64,000 bases of DNA from Diphasiastrum complanatum. Taxonomy: Eukaryota > Streptophyta > Lycopodiopsida > Lycopodiales > Lycopodiaceae. The position numbers and the translations under genes are program-made. Shown here piece by piece: positions 22,969 to 35,656 of this stretch (positions within the stretch are counted from its first letter, which is position 1; each line of letters opens with the position of its first letter). Under the pieces are notes generated by a model. That model was given only the letters and a program-made list of their open reading frames with translations, did not search any database and was not told where the DNA came from. Location: assembly GCA_029204225.1 (NCBI GenBank), contig CM055095.1, forward strand, positions 37,720,597 to 37,784,596, written 5' to 3'.

Positions 22969-23840
22969 GAAAACTTCTGACCCTGGTCATAAGGGCAGTT
23001 TCATCTTTCTCTTCAGGCTGGATCAAGTGACTGGTTGAGGCAGCATTTGCTTGTTGTTGGATCTGCTTCTTCTTTTTATTGTTGTACTTGAGTGTCCTCT
23101 TACAGTATTTATAGAAGAGTTTCTGAATAGGTTGGAATGATGAAAAATTTGATCTTGGACCAGAATTCGACCCTGAGCCAAAATTCGACCCAGAGCCAAA
23201 ATTTGATCCACAACCAAAATTTGATCCTCGCTGCATGTTGCTCCTTTTGTCTGAATAATTAGATTTTGTAGATCTCTTTGACTTGAATTTTTTATTTTTC
23301 TTTGTGTATAGAGCCTAAGAATTAGATCCTGAGCATGAGGAGGATGCATTTGTTTTGATCTCTTCTTGTAACAACATTGAGATGACTTTATATAAAGTTA
23401 GTTGCTACTGGGTCGAAATAGCCATGGCCCATGTTTCATAGGCATCAGAGAGACTCGATAAAAGAGTCATCACTGCATCTGAATCTTCAATGTTCGATCC
23501 TGTTGTAGTCATCTACCCCATAAGGTTTTCGAATGTGTTGAGATGGCTGGAAATAGTGTCTGCATCAGACATCCTCAAGGTGAAGAATTTTTTCTCGGAT
23601 TGACTGATTTGGGAGTCATTGGTGTTCAATGTAATTAAGGCAAATGCCTTGCCATCTCGTTGCTTCCATTTGGTGATGCTAGCTGCATCAGCCTCTCGCT
23701 TCATTTCAGTACCATCGATGGTGTCCCATAGTTCCTTGGCTAATAGAACAACTCTCATCTTGAACTTCTGGTAGTTCTCTCTATTGAGCTTGTCAATCAG
23801 AGAAGAGCTAGAAGTAGAATTCCATTCTGGTATAGTATCG
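22969..23840 (-). pseudogene. Gag of copia element 1
   Basis: Minus-strand frames 23513-23758 (LLAKELWDTIDGTEMKREAD, FALITLNTNDSQISQSEK, LNTFENLMG) and 22965-23236 (FYKYCKRTLKYN knuckle remnant, GSNFGSGSNFGSGSNSG repeats, EEKDETALMTRVRSF). The UBN2-type gag domain and a degenerate zinc knuckle are visible; three or four frame changes separate the pieces. It lies between the primer site at 23958 and the inserted element 2. Gag forms the virus-like particle in intact relatives; this copy is broken. Confidence 0.75.
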
Positions 23841-23957
23841 ATATTGTTGGTAGAAACAATAATTGCAGATTATTGTTGGTTGCGTACTTGCTGATATGAG
23901 GTCTCGTTAGAAACGAGACTGAATCCGCAATGAAAATTGTAGATTACCGAGCCACCC

Positions 23958-23969
23958 GCTCTGATACCA
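23958..23969 (-). other. Primer-binding site of copia element 1
   Basis: On the minus strand tggtatcagagc directly follows the LTR end (tcctaca). This is the usual copia primer site complementary to the 3' end of initiator tRNA-Met. Confidence 0.85.
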
Positions 23970-24833
23970 TGTAGGATTTTGATGGAAAGCGCTGAGTAGT
24001 GGAAGTGGTGAGCAGATGGATATAGATCGGTAGTGCATCAATTACCAGCTATGAGTTCAAGATGAAAAGAACACTGCAAATGTGCAATGTAACCAAAAAC
24101 CTAGACACAAAAATGCACTCAGATAAAAAACAGAAATGTGAGTACAGAAGCTTGAAGTTGGCCGCGGAACAGTAGGGTGCTCAACCTTTAGCTGAAATTG
24201 TTGATAGCTAGATAATCAGAACTCCTAAATAGCTAGTTCTACAAAACCTACTTAATCACTAATCCTCAATACAGAATAATGCCTGAATCATTGTTACAAA
24301 AGATGTCTGTTAGGACGTTGACTCCATCATTGATGATTGGAAGTCAGTTGATCAGTGCATTGGAATCCTAAGTTAATCTACTTACAGTCCCACAGAATGT
24401 AGCCAATATTTTAACAATATGTGGGTTAGATTTCTAGTTAACAGTATCGAAATTTACAAAGACTCAAAAAATATACACTGACTCAAAAAATATACACTGG
24501 CTCAAAAAATACAATGACGTCGAAGATTTAAGGTCAAAGACATCCGGATTTATCAGACCCGATTCAGGGTCGAAGACGTCTGGATATTTTCTGCCTCGAT
24601 CCGATTTAATCCAAGGTTGGAGAATCACATTTTGATGGGATTGACATGGGGTCGGAAAATAGGCTTGGGTCAGAAAATAGGCTTGGGTCGAAAAAATTCG
24701 ATCTTGAATTTTTTCGATCCTTTGCTAAAATTTTGAGCCTTTATAGTTTTGTGTAGTTTTTCTAGAATAAGTATGAACATGTTTTAGGATGCTCATTACT
24801 TAATGGAATTGGGCTTGAGCATGACTTCCAACA
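23970..24833 (-). repeat. 5' LTR of copia element 1
   Basis: On the minus strand it runs from tgttggaagtcatgctcaag at 24833 to aaaatcctaca at 23970, about 864 bases, with TG..CA ends. It matches the LTR at 14465-15369. A short triplication, tatacactg-ctcaaaaaa, lies near 24470-24510. No matching 3' LTR of this orientation is present. Confidence 0.85.
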
Positions 24834-26285
24834 ATGACCACCTAAGTAATGAGACAACATGGCCCACATTTGCAAGTGGAATGGAGGAACTACATACTTG
24901 TCGATTGCAAATGAGCCAAAAGACACCATTGTATTATGTTGATACACAATACATAAACAACATTCAAATGCTAATCAAGCTTCAACATCTTATAATTGAC
25001 ACTAACATATTAATTAACTCTAAGCTTATAAGGGTCTAGAGAGGGGGTTCGTTTTGGGACTTATGGAGACTTGTGCCTTGATCATATTTCGGTAAGTTCT
25101 ATATACATGCCAATGCCTATGATCAGTCATGTATTTACACTCATGGATCTAATCTAGAGGCAAAACCACACTTATGCCTCAACACATGATGGCTATTTAC
25201 TTTGACACTTACGTTGTGTGTAATTCTAATAGCCAGTTATTGTGAAATCAAATGTTTTACACCACACATAAGTGCCCTTCACATACATCAAGATCTTCTT
25301 ACATATGCTAGATGTCATCTCAACAATGTGTCTTACTCACAAAGGGAAATGCTCAATTCTAAGACACAATGAGAAGATATTATCAATATAACTAACAAGA
25401 GTGCAAACACATATTATCAAAGTTAATTGTGATCATTGTGGTTTTGACCCTAACGTATTGTCTTAAGTAATGACAACACATTCCTCATGATCAGTCTATT
25501 ATATAGACAATTGAATTTGGCAATCGATTCATCTCTCTAGGGTGATTATGCAACCCACATTGCCAAGCAATAGACCAGATTTATAGAGGCTTTTTGAGCA
25601 ACAACTTGATTCAATACCCTTTTTCTTGTCAACAATTTGATTACCAAGTCAACATGAGTTTACATTTGCATAGACAACATAATTACTTAGGAACTTCCTA
25701 CAATAAGGTCTCTAATTCATGGCAATCTCAATGAGAACGAAAATATCATTGGCCAAACTGGCTCACTTTGATACCAACGATGGCATGGACACCGTATGAA
25801 GAACAACTTAGCTTGCCATGTTTAATTCTTTGCCTACCTTTATAAGAATCAAATATAAAACCCAACATGCCAACACACACTAGATTCATGGAATGTTCTT
25901 GATTGACCAACTTCATCTAGGCATCCATTGAAATCATAAATAAAACTTGACATCAAGCCAATTAAAAATTGTATGAAACTTGTAAAGAATCATTCAAAGA
26001 ACTTATTCATCACAACCAACACTCGAAGTTTGTTCCATCACCAATCAAGCTAACTCATCACACATCAAACCAACGAGTCAAAGTCTAAACCGACTTGACC
26101 ATACTTTTAACATATTGTACCTTGTTGACTAAATCTTCGATGATTGTCGACCACCATGGACAATGTCGAGAGATCCTTGCTTGGGTATTGTTAAAATTTC
26201 TCTCCCCCCCCCCTTTAGGGAACCTCACTTTGTAGCCAACTCCCTATAATTTTACTCTTCTCTTGTATGCCCTTGTCTATGCATT

Positions 26286-26352
26286 AGGTTGGAGTCGAAC
26301 TTATGACTTCAATAAAAAGGATATGAAGCCTTAACCAACTCACCAATTCTTG
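26286..26352 (-). repeat. tRNA-like (SINE-type) fragment
   Basis: On the minus strand gagttggttaaggcttc resembles an RNA polymerase III A box and agttcgactcc a B box, at tRNA-like spacing. No tail or target duplication identified. Confidence 0.45.
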
Positions 26353-26411
26353 GAGATGATTCCTACAATCAAGCGATTGGTCATGCACATTTTAGGGTCT
26401 TAGCTTGACTA

Positions 26412-26711
26412 GATCTATTTGATTTACATGTACACGATGGAGGCTCAACTTGATTAGATCCGTTCTCCAATAAGTGGTGATGACTTGATCTATCTAATTT
26501 ACATGTACACGATGGAGGCTCGACTTGATTAGATCCCTTCTCCCATAAGTGGTGATGACTTGTTCTATCTAATTTACATTTACACGATGGAGGCTCGACC
26601 TAATTAGATCCGTTCTCCAATAAGTGGTGATGACTGGATCTATTTGATTTACATGTACACGACGGAGGCTCAACTTGATTAGATCCATCCTCCAATAAGT
26701 GGTGAATTAGG
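26412..26711. repeat. Tandem repeat, four units of 75 bp
   Basis: Units start at 26412, 26487, 26562 and 26637. Each contains atttacatgtacacgatgga followed by ggctc, gattagatcc and taagtggtgatgac. Units differ at a few positions each; spacing is exactly 75 bases in all three steps. Confidence 0.85.
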
Positions 26712-27390
26712 TACGATCTATGTTCCTCCAAACTAATAAGGTTGGTAATTTGACTCAGATCGAGAGCATGAGGACATCATACATAAAAAACACCGAAAAA
26801 AGACTCGAGTATATGTGATTTAGTAGCTCATCCCCATGTGAATGAGAGAAGCTTTGCCCCTTAAATCCACAATTTAGTGTGGGAGTTTGTTTTGAAGAGA
26901 TGGTGGTGTTGTGGGAGTCACACTTTGGATATGAGGAGCTTTTTTCATAGGTCGTTGGTTATATTGAAGAAAAAGATCGAGATTTGAAACCGCCATGCCC
27001 TTGCTTCTCTTTTTCTTCACAAAGGTAATACATAATAATAATAAATCAGCTTTCTCTCGCTTCTATCTTTCCTTGCTTGCTCGCTTGCTCGCTAGCAATG
27101 TGGGAAAAGAGCGATGGTGGCACCAGATGTATTGTCGCTCCCCCATTGACAATGGAAGAACCTGAATAAGTCTGTATTTACAATGAAAGAAGCAGCAAGC
27201 AATAGACATAGTACATGATCGTAGATGGAAAGACAGCAGAGATGATGATCTATTGTTCTATCAATTTTTCATCTCGCAAGTTTAGTTTATTGGCGTGTTG
27301 ATCAGTTAGATCTGCGTTCTTGTCTTAAATCATCTGTTTGAAGGTGTAGCAGCAAGTTTGGAAGCAGCCCATATAGTTATTTCTCTATCC

Positions 27391-30300
27391 ATGGCGACCA
27401 CAGCTTCGGCACCGGGTGGAAGCTCCCGTCTGGGCAGGATCCTTGGCCCTGCTTTAGACAAGATGATAAAAAATGCTTCGTGGCGCAAGCATGGGAAGCT
27501 GGTACAGGATTGCAAGGCGGTTGTGGATAAGCTCGCTGCTGTTTCCGATGCTGCCAATGCAAATGCAAGTGCAGATGAGGAAGCTGTGCTGTTGACGGAT
27601 AGCCCTCTTGTTGATGAAAACATTTTGTATAGTGCAGGGGATGCAGAATTTATACTGCAGCCCTTCATCGCGGCTTGTGAAACGCAGGTTGCAAAGGTGG
27701 CGGAGCCTGCGTTGGATTGTTTTCAGAAATTGATTGCGCAGGGACACTTGAGAGGTGAGGTAGATGTGGACGTGGGTGTGGGGAGTAGCAATTCGGGGGT
27801 TTTAGTGCAGATCATGAATGCAATCTGCAAGTGCCATGACTCTGGTGATGAGGGCATTGAGCTTTTAGTGCTGAAAACACTTCTTACTGCAGTGATCTCG
27901 ACGACACTGGCTATTCATGGTGATTTTCTGCTCAAGGCCATTCGAACATGTTACAATGTGTTTCTGGGAAGCAAAGTTATTGTTAATCAGACGACTGCTA
28001 AGGCATCGCTCACTCAGATGCTCGTTATTGTTTTCAGGAGAATGGAGGCGGATTCATCCACAATTCCCATCCAACCCATTGTTGTGGCAGATCTGATGGA
28101 GTCCGCGGAAAGATCTGCTTCTGACGCAAATGTTACTCAGTCTGTTCAAAATATCATCACGAAGGTGGTATTGGATATGGAGATTGTCTTCCCTAAACTT
28201 CCTTCAGTCAAACCCTTAATAAGGGAGAATCAAGGCTTGAATGATGCTAGCTTAGCAAATGAAAATAGCAGCCCCTCCCACGTCTTGCAGGATTCAGAAA
28301 AGGGTGTGCAGGATAGCGGTGATTGGGATGATAGCTTAAATCAAAGGGCTGTGGAGAATAAGAAAGGTGAGGGATTCGACAGAGATGTAGACACAGAAGA
28401 AGATCTGGATGAGCCTTTTACGAACAAGCTTCGGCGGGATGCTTATCTTGCATTTAGGACACTTTGCAAACTTTCCATGAAAAATACAGCTCAAGAGGGG
28501 ACATCGGATGCTTTTCTAATTCGTGGGAAAGCTGTAGCTTTGGAACTGTTGAAGATACTGTTGGAAGATGCAGGACCCATTTTCCGCAGCAGTAAGAGGT
28601 GACAACTCTGCAATATGGAACCTTTATATTATTAGCATTCAAGGGAGTAAAGTTTGCTTCCTATCTAAACATCCAGTTTTTTTAGGGCAAGCTTCGGCTT
28701 AATCATGTGAAAGCATCCATTCATTTATCATATAAGAGGAATTGTATTGTTTGCCATTTGCCATGGTATACTCTAATATGTGAGAAGCTTTTGTTGAATT
28801 GGAATTCCACATTTTGGCTGGCCATGCAGATTCCTCAGTGCAATCAAGCAGTACCTGTGTATATCGCTTTTGAAGAACAGTGCATCATCAGCTTTGAACA
28901 TTTTTGATTTGTCTTGCTCAATTCTTATGAGCTTAGTGTCGAAATTCAGGGCTGGCCTGAAGGCTGAAATAGGAGTATTCTTCCCTATGATAGTATTGAG
29001 GGTACTGGAGAATGTGTCCCAACCAAGTTACCAGCTAAAAGTGATAGTTCTTCACCTGCTAGAGAAACTCTGCATGGATTCACAAATACTTGTTGACATA
29101 TTTGTAAATTATGACTGTGATGTTGATTCATCCAACATGTTTGAAAGGTATTTTCTCGCGAGTACCCCTGGTTTATCTTCAATGTACAAGTGTTCCATTA
29201 TTGTTCTCGTTGCTCTGCCTCATCACTTCATTTCAAAATTGGTTTCGCATCTGAATGCTTGTTCCTCTCCAGGATGGTCAATGGGCTGCTTAAGACCGCT
29301 CAAGGAGTCCCTCCAGGGGCAGACTCTACTCTGAATGCCGTTCAAGATGCTGCTTTGAAGGTTTCTGCCATAAAATGCCTTGTAGGGGTTTTGAAGTCAA
29401 TGGGGGATTGGATGAATAGGCAGTTGCGTTTGACTGATACTTCCTATTTCAAGAATATGGATCCCGAAGAAAGCACTGAATCTGGAAGTGCTGTTTTTGG
29501 AACAGTTCTTGAAGGCGATGATGAAAATGGAGCAGAAAGTCGCCCGACTGATTCTGGATTAGAAATCTCAGCAGTTGCAACCATTGAGCAAAGACGTGCC
29601 TATAAACTTGAATTCCAGGTAATAAGCATCACGGTTTTCAAGATCCTATTTAGCATATGTGCCAAAATCATGCTACTTTCCTTGGCATGAGTTTATATCG
29701 TTTCTAGAAACTGTAGGGCTCTTGGAATAAAAATTCAAAAAGCGATTTACGTCTCTACAATCCAATCTGCAGGAAGGAATATCACTTTTCAATCGTAAGC
29801 CACGGAAAGGAATCGATTTTCTTCTAAATTCCAAGAAACTGGAGTCCTCTGAAGATATAGCAAAGTTTCTTTTGGGTACTCCAGGTCTTGACAAAACTAT
29901 GATCGGTGATTATTTGGGAGAGAAGGATGATCTGGCTCTGAGAGTCATGCATGCTTATGTAGATTCTTTTAACTTTATTGCAATGCAGTTTGATGAAGCA
30001 ATTAGAACCTTTTTGATGGGATTTCGACTCCCTGGAGAAGCACAGAAGATAGATAGAATCATGGAGAAGTTTGCTGAACGTTATTGCAAGTGTAATCCTA
30101 AAGCTTTTACAAGTGCAGACACTGCATATGTGCTTGCGTACTCTGTCATTATGTTGAACACAGATGCGCACAACCCAATGGTAAAGGACAAGGTCAGTTC
30201 CAACGTTTTGCTTGATGCTGTCTACACCCTGACAATTCAAAATGTGGGGTTTAGGGTTTAACGTTTAGGGTAAGGATGTCATAGCATTTGGTCCTTGCCA

Positions 30301-33300
30301 TGCATGATGGTTTTGGTGGTCTGGGACTTTGTGCATGGGCTTCATAAGGTTTTAGATTGCATGCTTCCTTTGTCAGGTACTATCCCAGAGAAAAAAACGA
30401 TACATCCTTCTGTTTAAACTTGGGGCTTTGCCGCAGATACGAAGGACTCACCCTTGCTAGCATTTTTTTACTATCCTTTTTCTATCATGTTTATTGCTCT
30501 CTCAAAGCTCCAAAAGATTTCATTCCTGGTTACAATTATTGCATTTATTTGAATTTATAAGCAAAATAAATATGGTACGTTGCAGATGTCAAAGCAAGAT
30601 TTTATTCGCAACAATCGTGGAATTGATGATGGGAATGATTTGCCCGAAGAGTTTATGGGTGCGTTGTATGACCGTATCGTAAGAAATGAGATCAAAATGA
30701 AGGCGAACAATCCTGTATCAAAAGGTAAGCAAGCGTCCAGCAGTAATAGGTTGCCGGGCATTGAGAACATACTTAATATTGTCGTTGGGAAGCCTAAAAA
30801 AGAGGAGAAGTCATTTGAGACTAGTGAGGACATCAGTCAGCACATGCAAGAACAGCTGAAGGAGAAGGCTAGTAAATCTGAGTACGTGTCAAATGCCTTT
30901 TCCAGGAGTGCAATGTGTCATTTTGGAGTTGCAATAAAAAAGCTTCATACGTAAGGTTTCTTTAACACCCTGTGGTAGTTTTGCAGGTCTGCTTATTATT
31001 CTGCATCTGAAGTTGAGATTCTAAAGCCGATGGTGGAAGTCTCATGGGCTCCAATGCTGGCTGCTTTCAGTGTCCCGCTGGATAAAAGTGAAGATGGAGT
31101 TGTAACTTACCAATGTCTTGAAGGTTTTCGCCATGCAATCCATGTAACAGCAGTCATGTGCATGCAGACACAACGTGATGCCTTTGTTACTTCACTTGCA
31201 AAGTTCACATGTCTTCATTCTCCTTCTGATATCAAACAAAAGAATATTGATGCAATCAAGGTATTTTGCTGCTGACTGCTGTAGCATAAATTGAACATAA
31301 GAGTCTCTCAAATTTTTTGTGACCTACTTGAAGATTATTCCTGGCTTGTCAGGGCAATTTAATTGATCCTTGAAGCATTAGGAATTATTACTACTCGTTT
31401 ATGGTTTTTAAAGTTGTCAGTCAATGAGCTCGAACCATCTTTCTGACACTTGTTTTAGATGCTCAAGGAACGATTTTTGAGGCCTAAAGGATTTTGCAAG
31501 TTAACCAAACTATGCACTTGTCAGGACCCTGTATAGAATCTGACAAACATAGTTACCAGGAACAGCGTTTGCATTGGGTTGCAAACTTGCAAACCCATTT
31601 GCTACAAACGCACTTGGTGGGACCATGCATGGAATCTTACAGTCACGGTTACTAACAAACGTGTTTGCACTAGATTGCAAGCTTGCAAACACGTTTTCCA
31701 AGAACGCATTTGCAAACTCGTTACAAATGTCAGCATTTATGGTAGAATTTTGTTTTGGCAATTTTTATCTACAATCAGAAGGTTGAATGACCTTTGAATA
31801 TTGTATGTGATGTTTCACAGTATTTTGAACCTGTTATTTCTTAAGATGCCTAAAAAAGTTCATCTTAATATCGGCTAAACTTAGGGTTTTCTTTGTTTAT
31901 TTTTTTTGCAAATCTGCTGACTTTTTGCCAAACTTGCAAACATGTTCGCAAACTAAACACAGTTGAAGGCTGTGAATGTTTGCTGGCAACTATGCCAACA
32001 AGCTGATGGAAATTTGCTGTTAGAAAGTTCTTGGGTGTAGTTGCTATCACCCCGTGATGTGCACAATACTGACACATGTCCTGACACTTACCTGCATCTT
32101 TGCACTGAGAGTAAGACTGCTAAGGGCCAGAAGAGCCAGGCTTACGATACTGTGATATGCCAATCATTTGGAAAGCCTATGGCCGTGGAAAAAACTTCTG
32201 TAGAGCCTTATTAAAGTTTAGACCACAAGCTGATAGCTTAGAATGATCATGTGAGAGTGTAATTCCTTCTATCAAAGTATTTGGATTTAACTTTGGGTAT
32301 TGGCATCTACTATGTACTTCATTGTTTTAAATCATTTGAAGTATCATCTTTTGCAGACAGTCCTAATCATAGCGGAGGATGATGGGAATTATCTACAAGA
32401 AGCATGGGAACATGTGCTCACCTGTATTTCTCGCTTTGAGCATCTTCACCTGATTGGAGAAGGAGCACCTCCTGATGCCACTTTTTTTGCCGTACAGCAG
32501 AATGAACTTGAGAAAACAAGGCAAGGATTGCGGTCGCCTGTATTTCCCAGTTCATGGCGAAAAGGTACTGGTCGCATGCAGTATTCTGCAGCAGCTGCAG
32601 CAGTGGCACGTCGAGGTTCGTATGATAGCGCAGGAGCGGGTGGGCTTGGTAGTGGTGCCGTTACAACAGAGCAAATGAATAATCTAGTATCAAACTTGAA
32701 TATGCTTGAGCAGATTGACAGCTTGGAGGTGAATAAGATTTTCAGCCGGAGTCACCGGTTGAACAGTGAAGCTATTGTCGATTTTGTGAAGGCCCTTTGC
32801 AGAGTATCAATGGAGGAGCTACGATCGAACAGTGATCCTCGAGTTTTTAGCCTTACTAAGATCGTTGAGATATCGTAAGACTGCAGTGCTATCTGGCAAC
32901 TGTAAAACTTATGAATCTGTTCAGTAGGCACATAGATACATGAAGCATAACATGTTTTTAGATTAATGGACATGACAATCATTGCTTGAATGCAGGCATT
33001 TCAACATGAATCGGATTAGACTGGTTTGGTCTCGCATGTGGAATGTGCTAGCTGACTTTTTTGTGACAGTAGGATGCTCAGACAACCTTTCTGTTGCCAT
33101 GTATGTTATGGACTCCTTGCGGCAGTTGGCCATGAAGTTCTTGGAACGAGAGGAGCTGGCAAATTATAATTTTCAAAATCAGTTCATGAAGCCTTTTGTA
33201 GTTGTTATGCAGAAGAGTAGCTCTGTTGAGATCAGAGAACTTATAATTCGCTGTGTCTCTCAAATGGTGTTTGCTCGTGTCAGCAACGTAAAGTCTGGCT

Positions 33301-35656
33301 GGAAGATAATGTTTATGGTAATAGCTTCTGCTCAAACTGGTCTTAAAAAATCTTTTATGAATCTGTAATGATTGTAGTGCGTTTGTAGAAGATCTTGTGT
33401 GGGAAGTTGCCGTGAAGGGAATTATCATTATCACAGTTTACTGTCCTGCTTTGGTTTAACTCCTAAAAGCATATTCTCATATTTTTTCTTGCTTAGCGCA
33501 TACTTCCGAAATTATGAAAGCGATTTTTATAAAGTTGCTACAGAAAAATGCGTTCTAAATACCTGTTTCCTTTTTTTGAACGATATTTAAACAGGTTTTT
33601 ACGACAGCTGCTACAGATGAACATAAAAACATTGTGCTGTTGGCCTTCGAAACTATCGAGAAGATTGTGCGAGAATATTTCACATTTATAACTGAGACAG
33701 AAACTAATACTTTCACTGACTGTGTGAACTGCCTTATCGCATTCACTAATAGCAGATTCAACCAGGACATTTGTCTGAATGCGATAGCGTTTCTTCGATT
33801 TTGTGCACTGAAGTTAGCTGAAGGAGAGCTAGGCTCCTCTGCACACAACAAAGAGAACACAACTAAGATTACCACCAGTATCTCAGCATCTGAAAGACAG
33901 GGTTCCTTGGATATTCCATCTGCTGCTGATAAGGACGACTACTTGCATTTTTGGTTTCCCTTGCTAGCAGGTTTGCACTTGAAAAAGAACTTTTTCACTT
34001 ACTTTTATAAGAAACAGAGTCTGAGTTTCTTTCTTTCACACAGTTCGTTAGATGATATTTAAATTTTTTTACTAGTAAGTTAGTTTGGTTCTTAAATTCG
34101 TATGTCCTTCGCTCAACATAGGTTTGTCAGAGCTGACTTTTGATACTCGACCTGATATTCGAAAAAGTGCATTGGAAGTGTTATCTGACACTTTGCGCTA
34201 CCATGGACATATTTTTCCTCCTGATTTTTGGGAGCGCATATTTGAATCTATTCTCTTCCCGATATTCGAGAATGTGCAAAGGGAAACAGAGTCAGGAGCT
34301 GCTATGCACCCGAGTTTTGATGTGGATGAAGAAGATCAAGTGGAACTAGAGAAGAATAATTGGCTATATGAAACTTGTACAGTGACATTTCAGCTTTTAG
34401 TGGACTTGCTTGTCAAGTTTTATGCAGTCATAAGTTCTCTACTTGAGAGATTTCTATTACTAATGAAAAGTTTTGTGAGAAAACTTCATCAAAGGCTGGC
34501 TTCTGTCGGTGTAGCAGCATTTGTACGGCTAATTAGCAATGCAGGATATATGTTCTCTGAAGGGAGTTGGCACATAGTTCTATCAGCTTTGAAGCAAGTA
34601 ACTACAGAAACGCTCCCAGATTTAGGTCACATTGTGGGGCTGCTGGAGAAATTTCCAATCCGAAGTACTGCAGGGGAACACAACACTACAAGAAGCTTCA
34701 AGCTGAAAGTGGATGAAGTGACAAAAAGGCAGAAAGATGTTGTGGTTCTTTTGTCATTTAAATTTTTTGAAGTGAATTGCCATGTAGCAGTTCAGCTACT
34801 TCTGGTGCAGGCAAGTCTTGTTAGTTCTACGACTACTTAATCTAACACAAATCACAATCCTTGGCTTTTTTTACATGCGTTTTGCAAGTTTCTTGGCTAG
34901 CTAATTGGTTGAACGATTTTGGGCTTCTGAGTTTGAAACTCAATTGACATTTCTTTCAGACCAGAAGTTACACTCATAAGCAGGATGATCTGCATAGTGC
35001 ATCTAAGGGTTCTGGTGTTTCATACATATGTGCAGGCTATTTCTGAAGTTTACAATCTACATGGGGCTTTACTGATATCGGAATCAAATACCATTCTTTT
35101 ACTCGATACACTGCAATTAGTTGCTAGACATGCGTACCACATTAACCTTAATTATTCAATGCGTGAAAAGCTCCAAAAGTTACAGCCATCGATGCAGTTT
35201 CCTGATCCTCCCTTGCTACGCCTAGAGAGTGAATCTTATAATGCATATTTATTGATGCTGCAACAATTACCTGGAGACAAGCCAGGCTTGGCCCAGATGG
35301 GTCTGGTGGAGACTAGACTTGTGGAGCTATGTGAGGAGGTCCTGCAAGTCTACTTGAAAACTTCTGCTCTAGGTCCTGTTAGTGTGGCAGGCCATAAGGA
35401 TAAGCTCTTGCAACCACTTTGGGTGATTCCTTTGGCTTCTGCACGACGGCGAGAGTTAGCTGCAAGGGCTCCATTAGTAGTGGCAACACTTCGAGCAGTT
35501 GGTGGACTAGAAATTTCTTCATTTCAAAGGTATCTTGTCCGTTTCTTTCCATTGCTTGTGAACCTTGTCAGTTGTGAGCATGGATCTGTGGAGGTCCAAC
35601 TAGCACTCAGTAATATGTTTAGCTCTTCTATATGGCCAGTTTTATCGCAAGCTTAA
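27391..35656 (+). CDS. BIG: BIG-type ARF guanine-nucleotide exchange factor (Sec7)
   Basis: Activates ARF GTPases by GDP/GTP exchange to drive coat recruitment in trans-Golgi/endosomal traffic (known for the BIG family). Exons inferred from splice sites and family conservation: 27391-28598, 28830-29147, 29273-29618, 29773-30192, 30586-30881, 30987-31260, 32357-32874, 32996-33317, 33595-33970, 34122-34810, 35036-35656. They total 5388 bases, 1795 residues, in one uninterrupted frame, matching the 1.7-1.8 kDa-scale length (about 1,700-1,800 residues) of plant BIG1-BIG4. N-terminal DCB region: [23 protein letters not shown] box: NYDCD in exon 2. Sec7 domain starts in exon 4 with the glutamic finger in [17 protein letters not shown] and [22 protein letters not shown] regions follow ([26 protein letters not shown]). 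Start at 27391 chosen over 27358 because tccatggcg is a better context and the family starts just before SRLGR. Intron 10 is GC-AG. Confidence 0.93.
31261..32356 (+). other. Intron 6 of the ARF-GEF gene, with internal repeats
   Basis: Much longer (1096 bases) than the other introns, most of which are 105-400 bases. From 31563 to 31720 short related segments (gcgtttgcattgggttgcaa, gtgtttgcactagattgcaa, acttgcaaac, aacgcatttgc) recur, giving a decayed repeat of about 100-bp period. No gene is recognised in it. Borders are gtattt and ttttgcag. Confidence 0.75.
34811..35035 (+). other. GC-AG intron 10 of the ARF-GEF gene
   Basis: The donor is cag|gcaagt, a standard GC-type donor, and the acceptor is atgtgcag. 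Joining LLLVQ to [10 protein letters not shown] keeps the frame and matches the family, so this non-canonical donor is the natural reading. Confidence 0.8.

Larger units (their letters stand above)
24834..27390. other. Intergenic region upstream of the ARF-GEF gene
   Basis: No coding sequence recognised. It contains a tRNA-like insertion (26286-26352), a 75-bp tandem array (26412-26711) and a run of C (26201-26215). Near 27070-27100 the sequence cttgctcg is repeated; the promoter of the ARF-GEF gene presumably lies in the last few hundred bases, but no clear TATA box was seen. Confidence 0.5.

Noticed and set aside
25770-25800. Second primer-binding site, ttggtatcaaagtgagcca on the minus strand
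   Set aside because: It resembles the tRNA-Met primer site, but no LTR end or retroelement coding sequence could be linked to it.
28985-29182. Antisense genes over the ARF-GEF exons
   Set aside because: Many short minus-strand frames exist here, all shadows of conserved coding exons.
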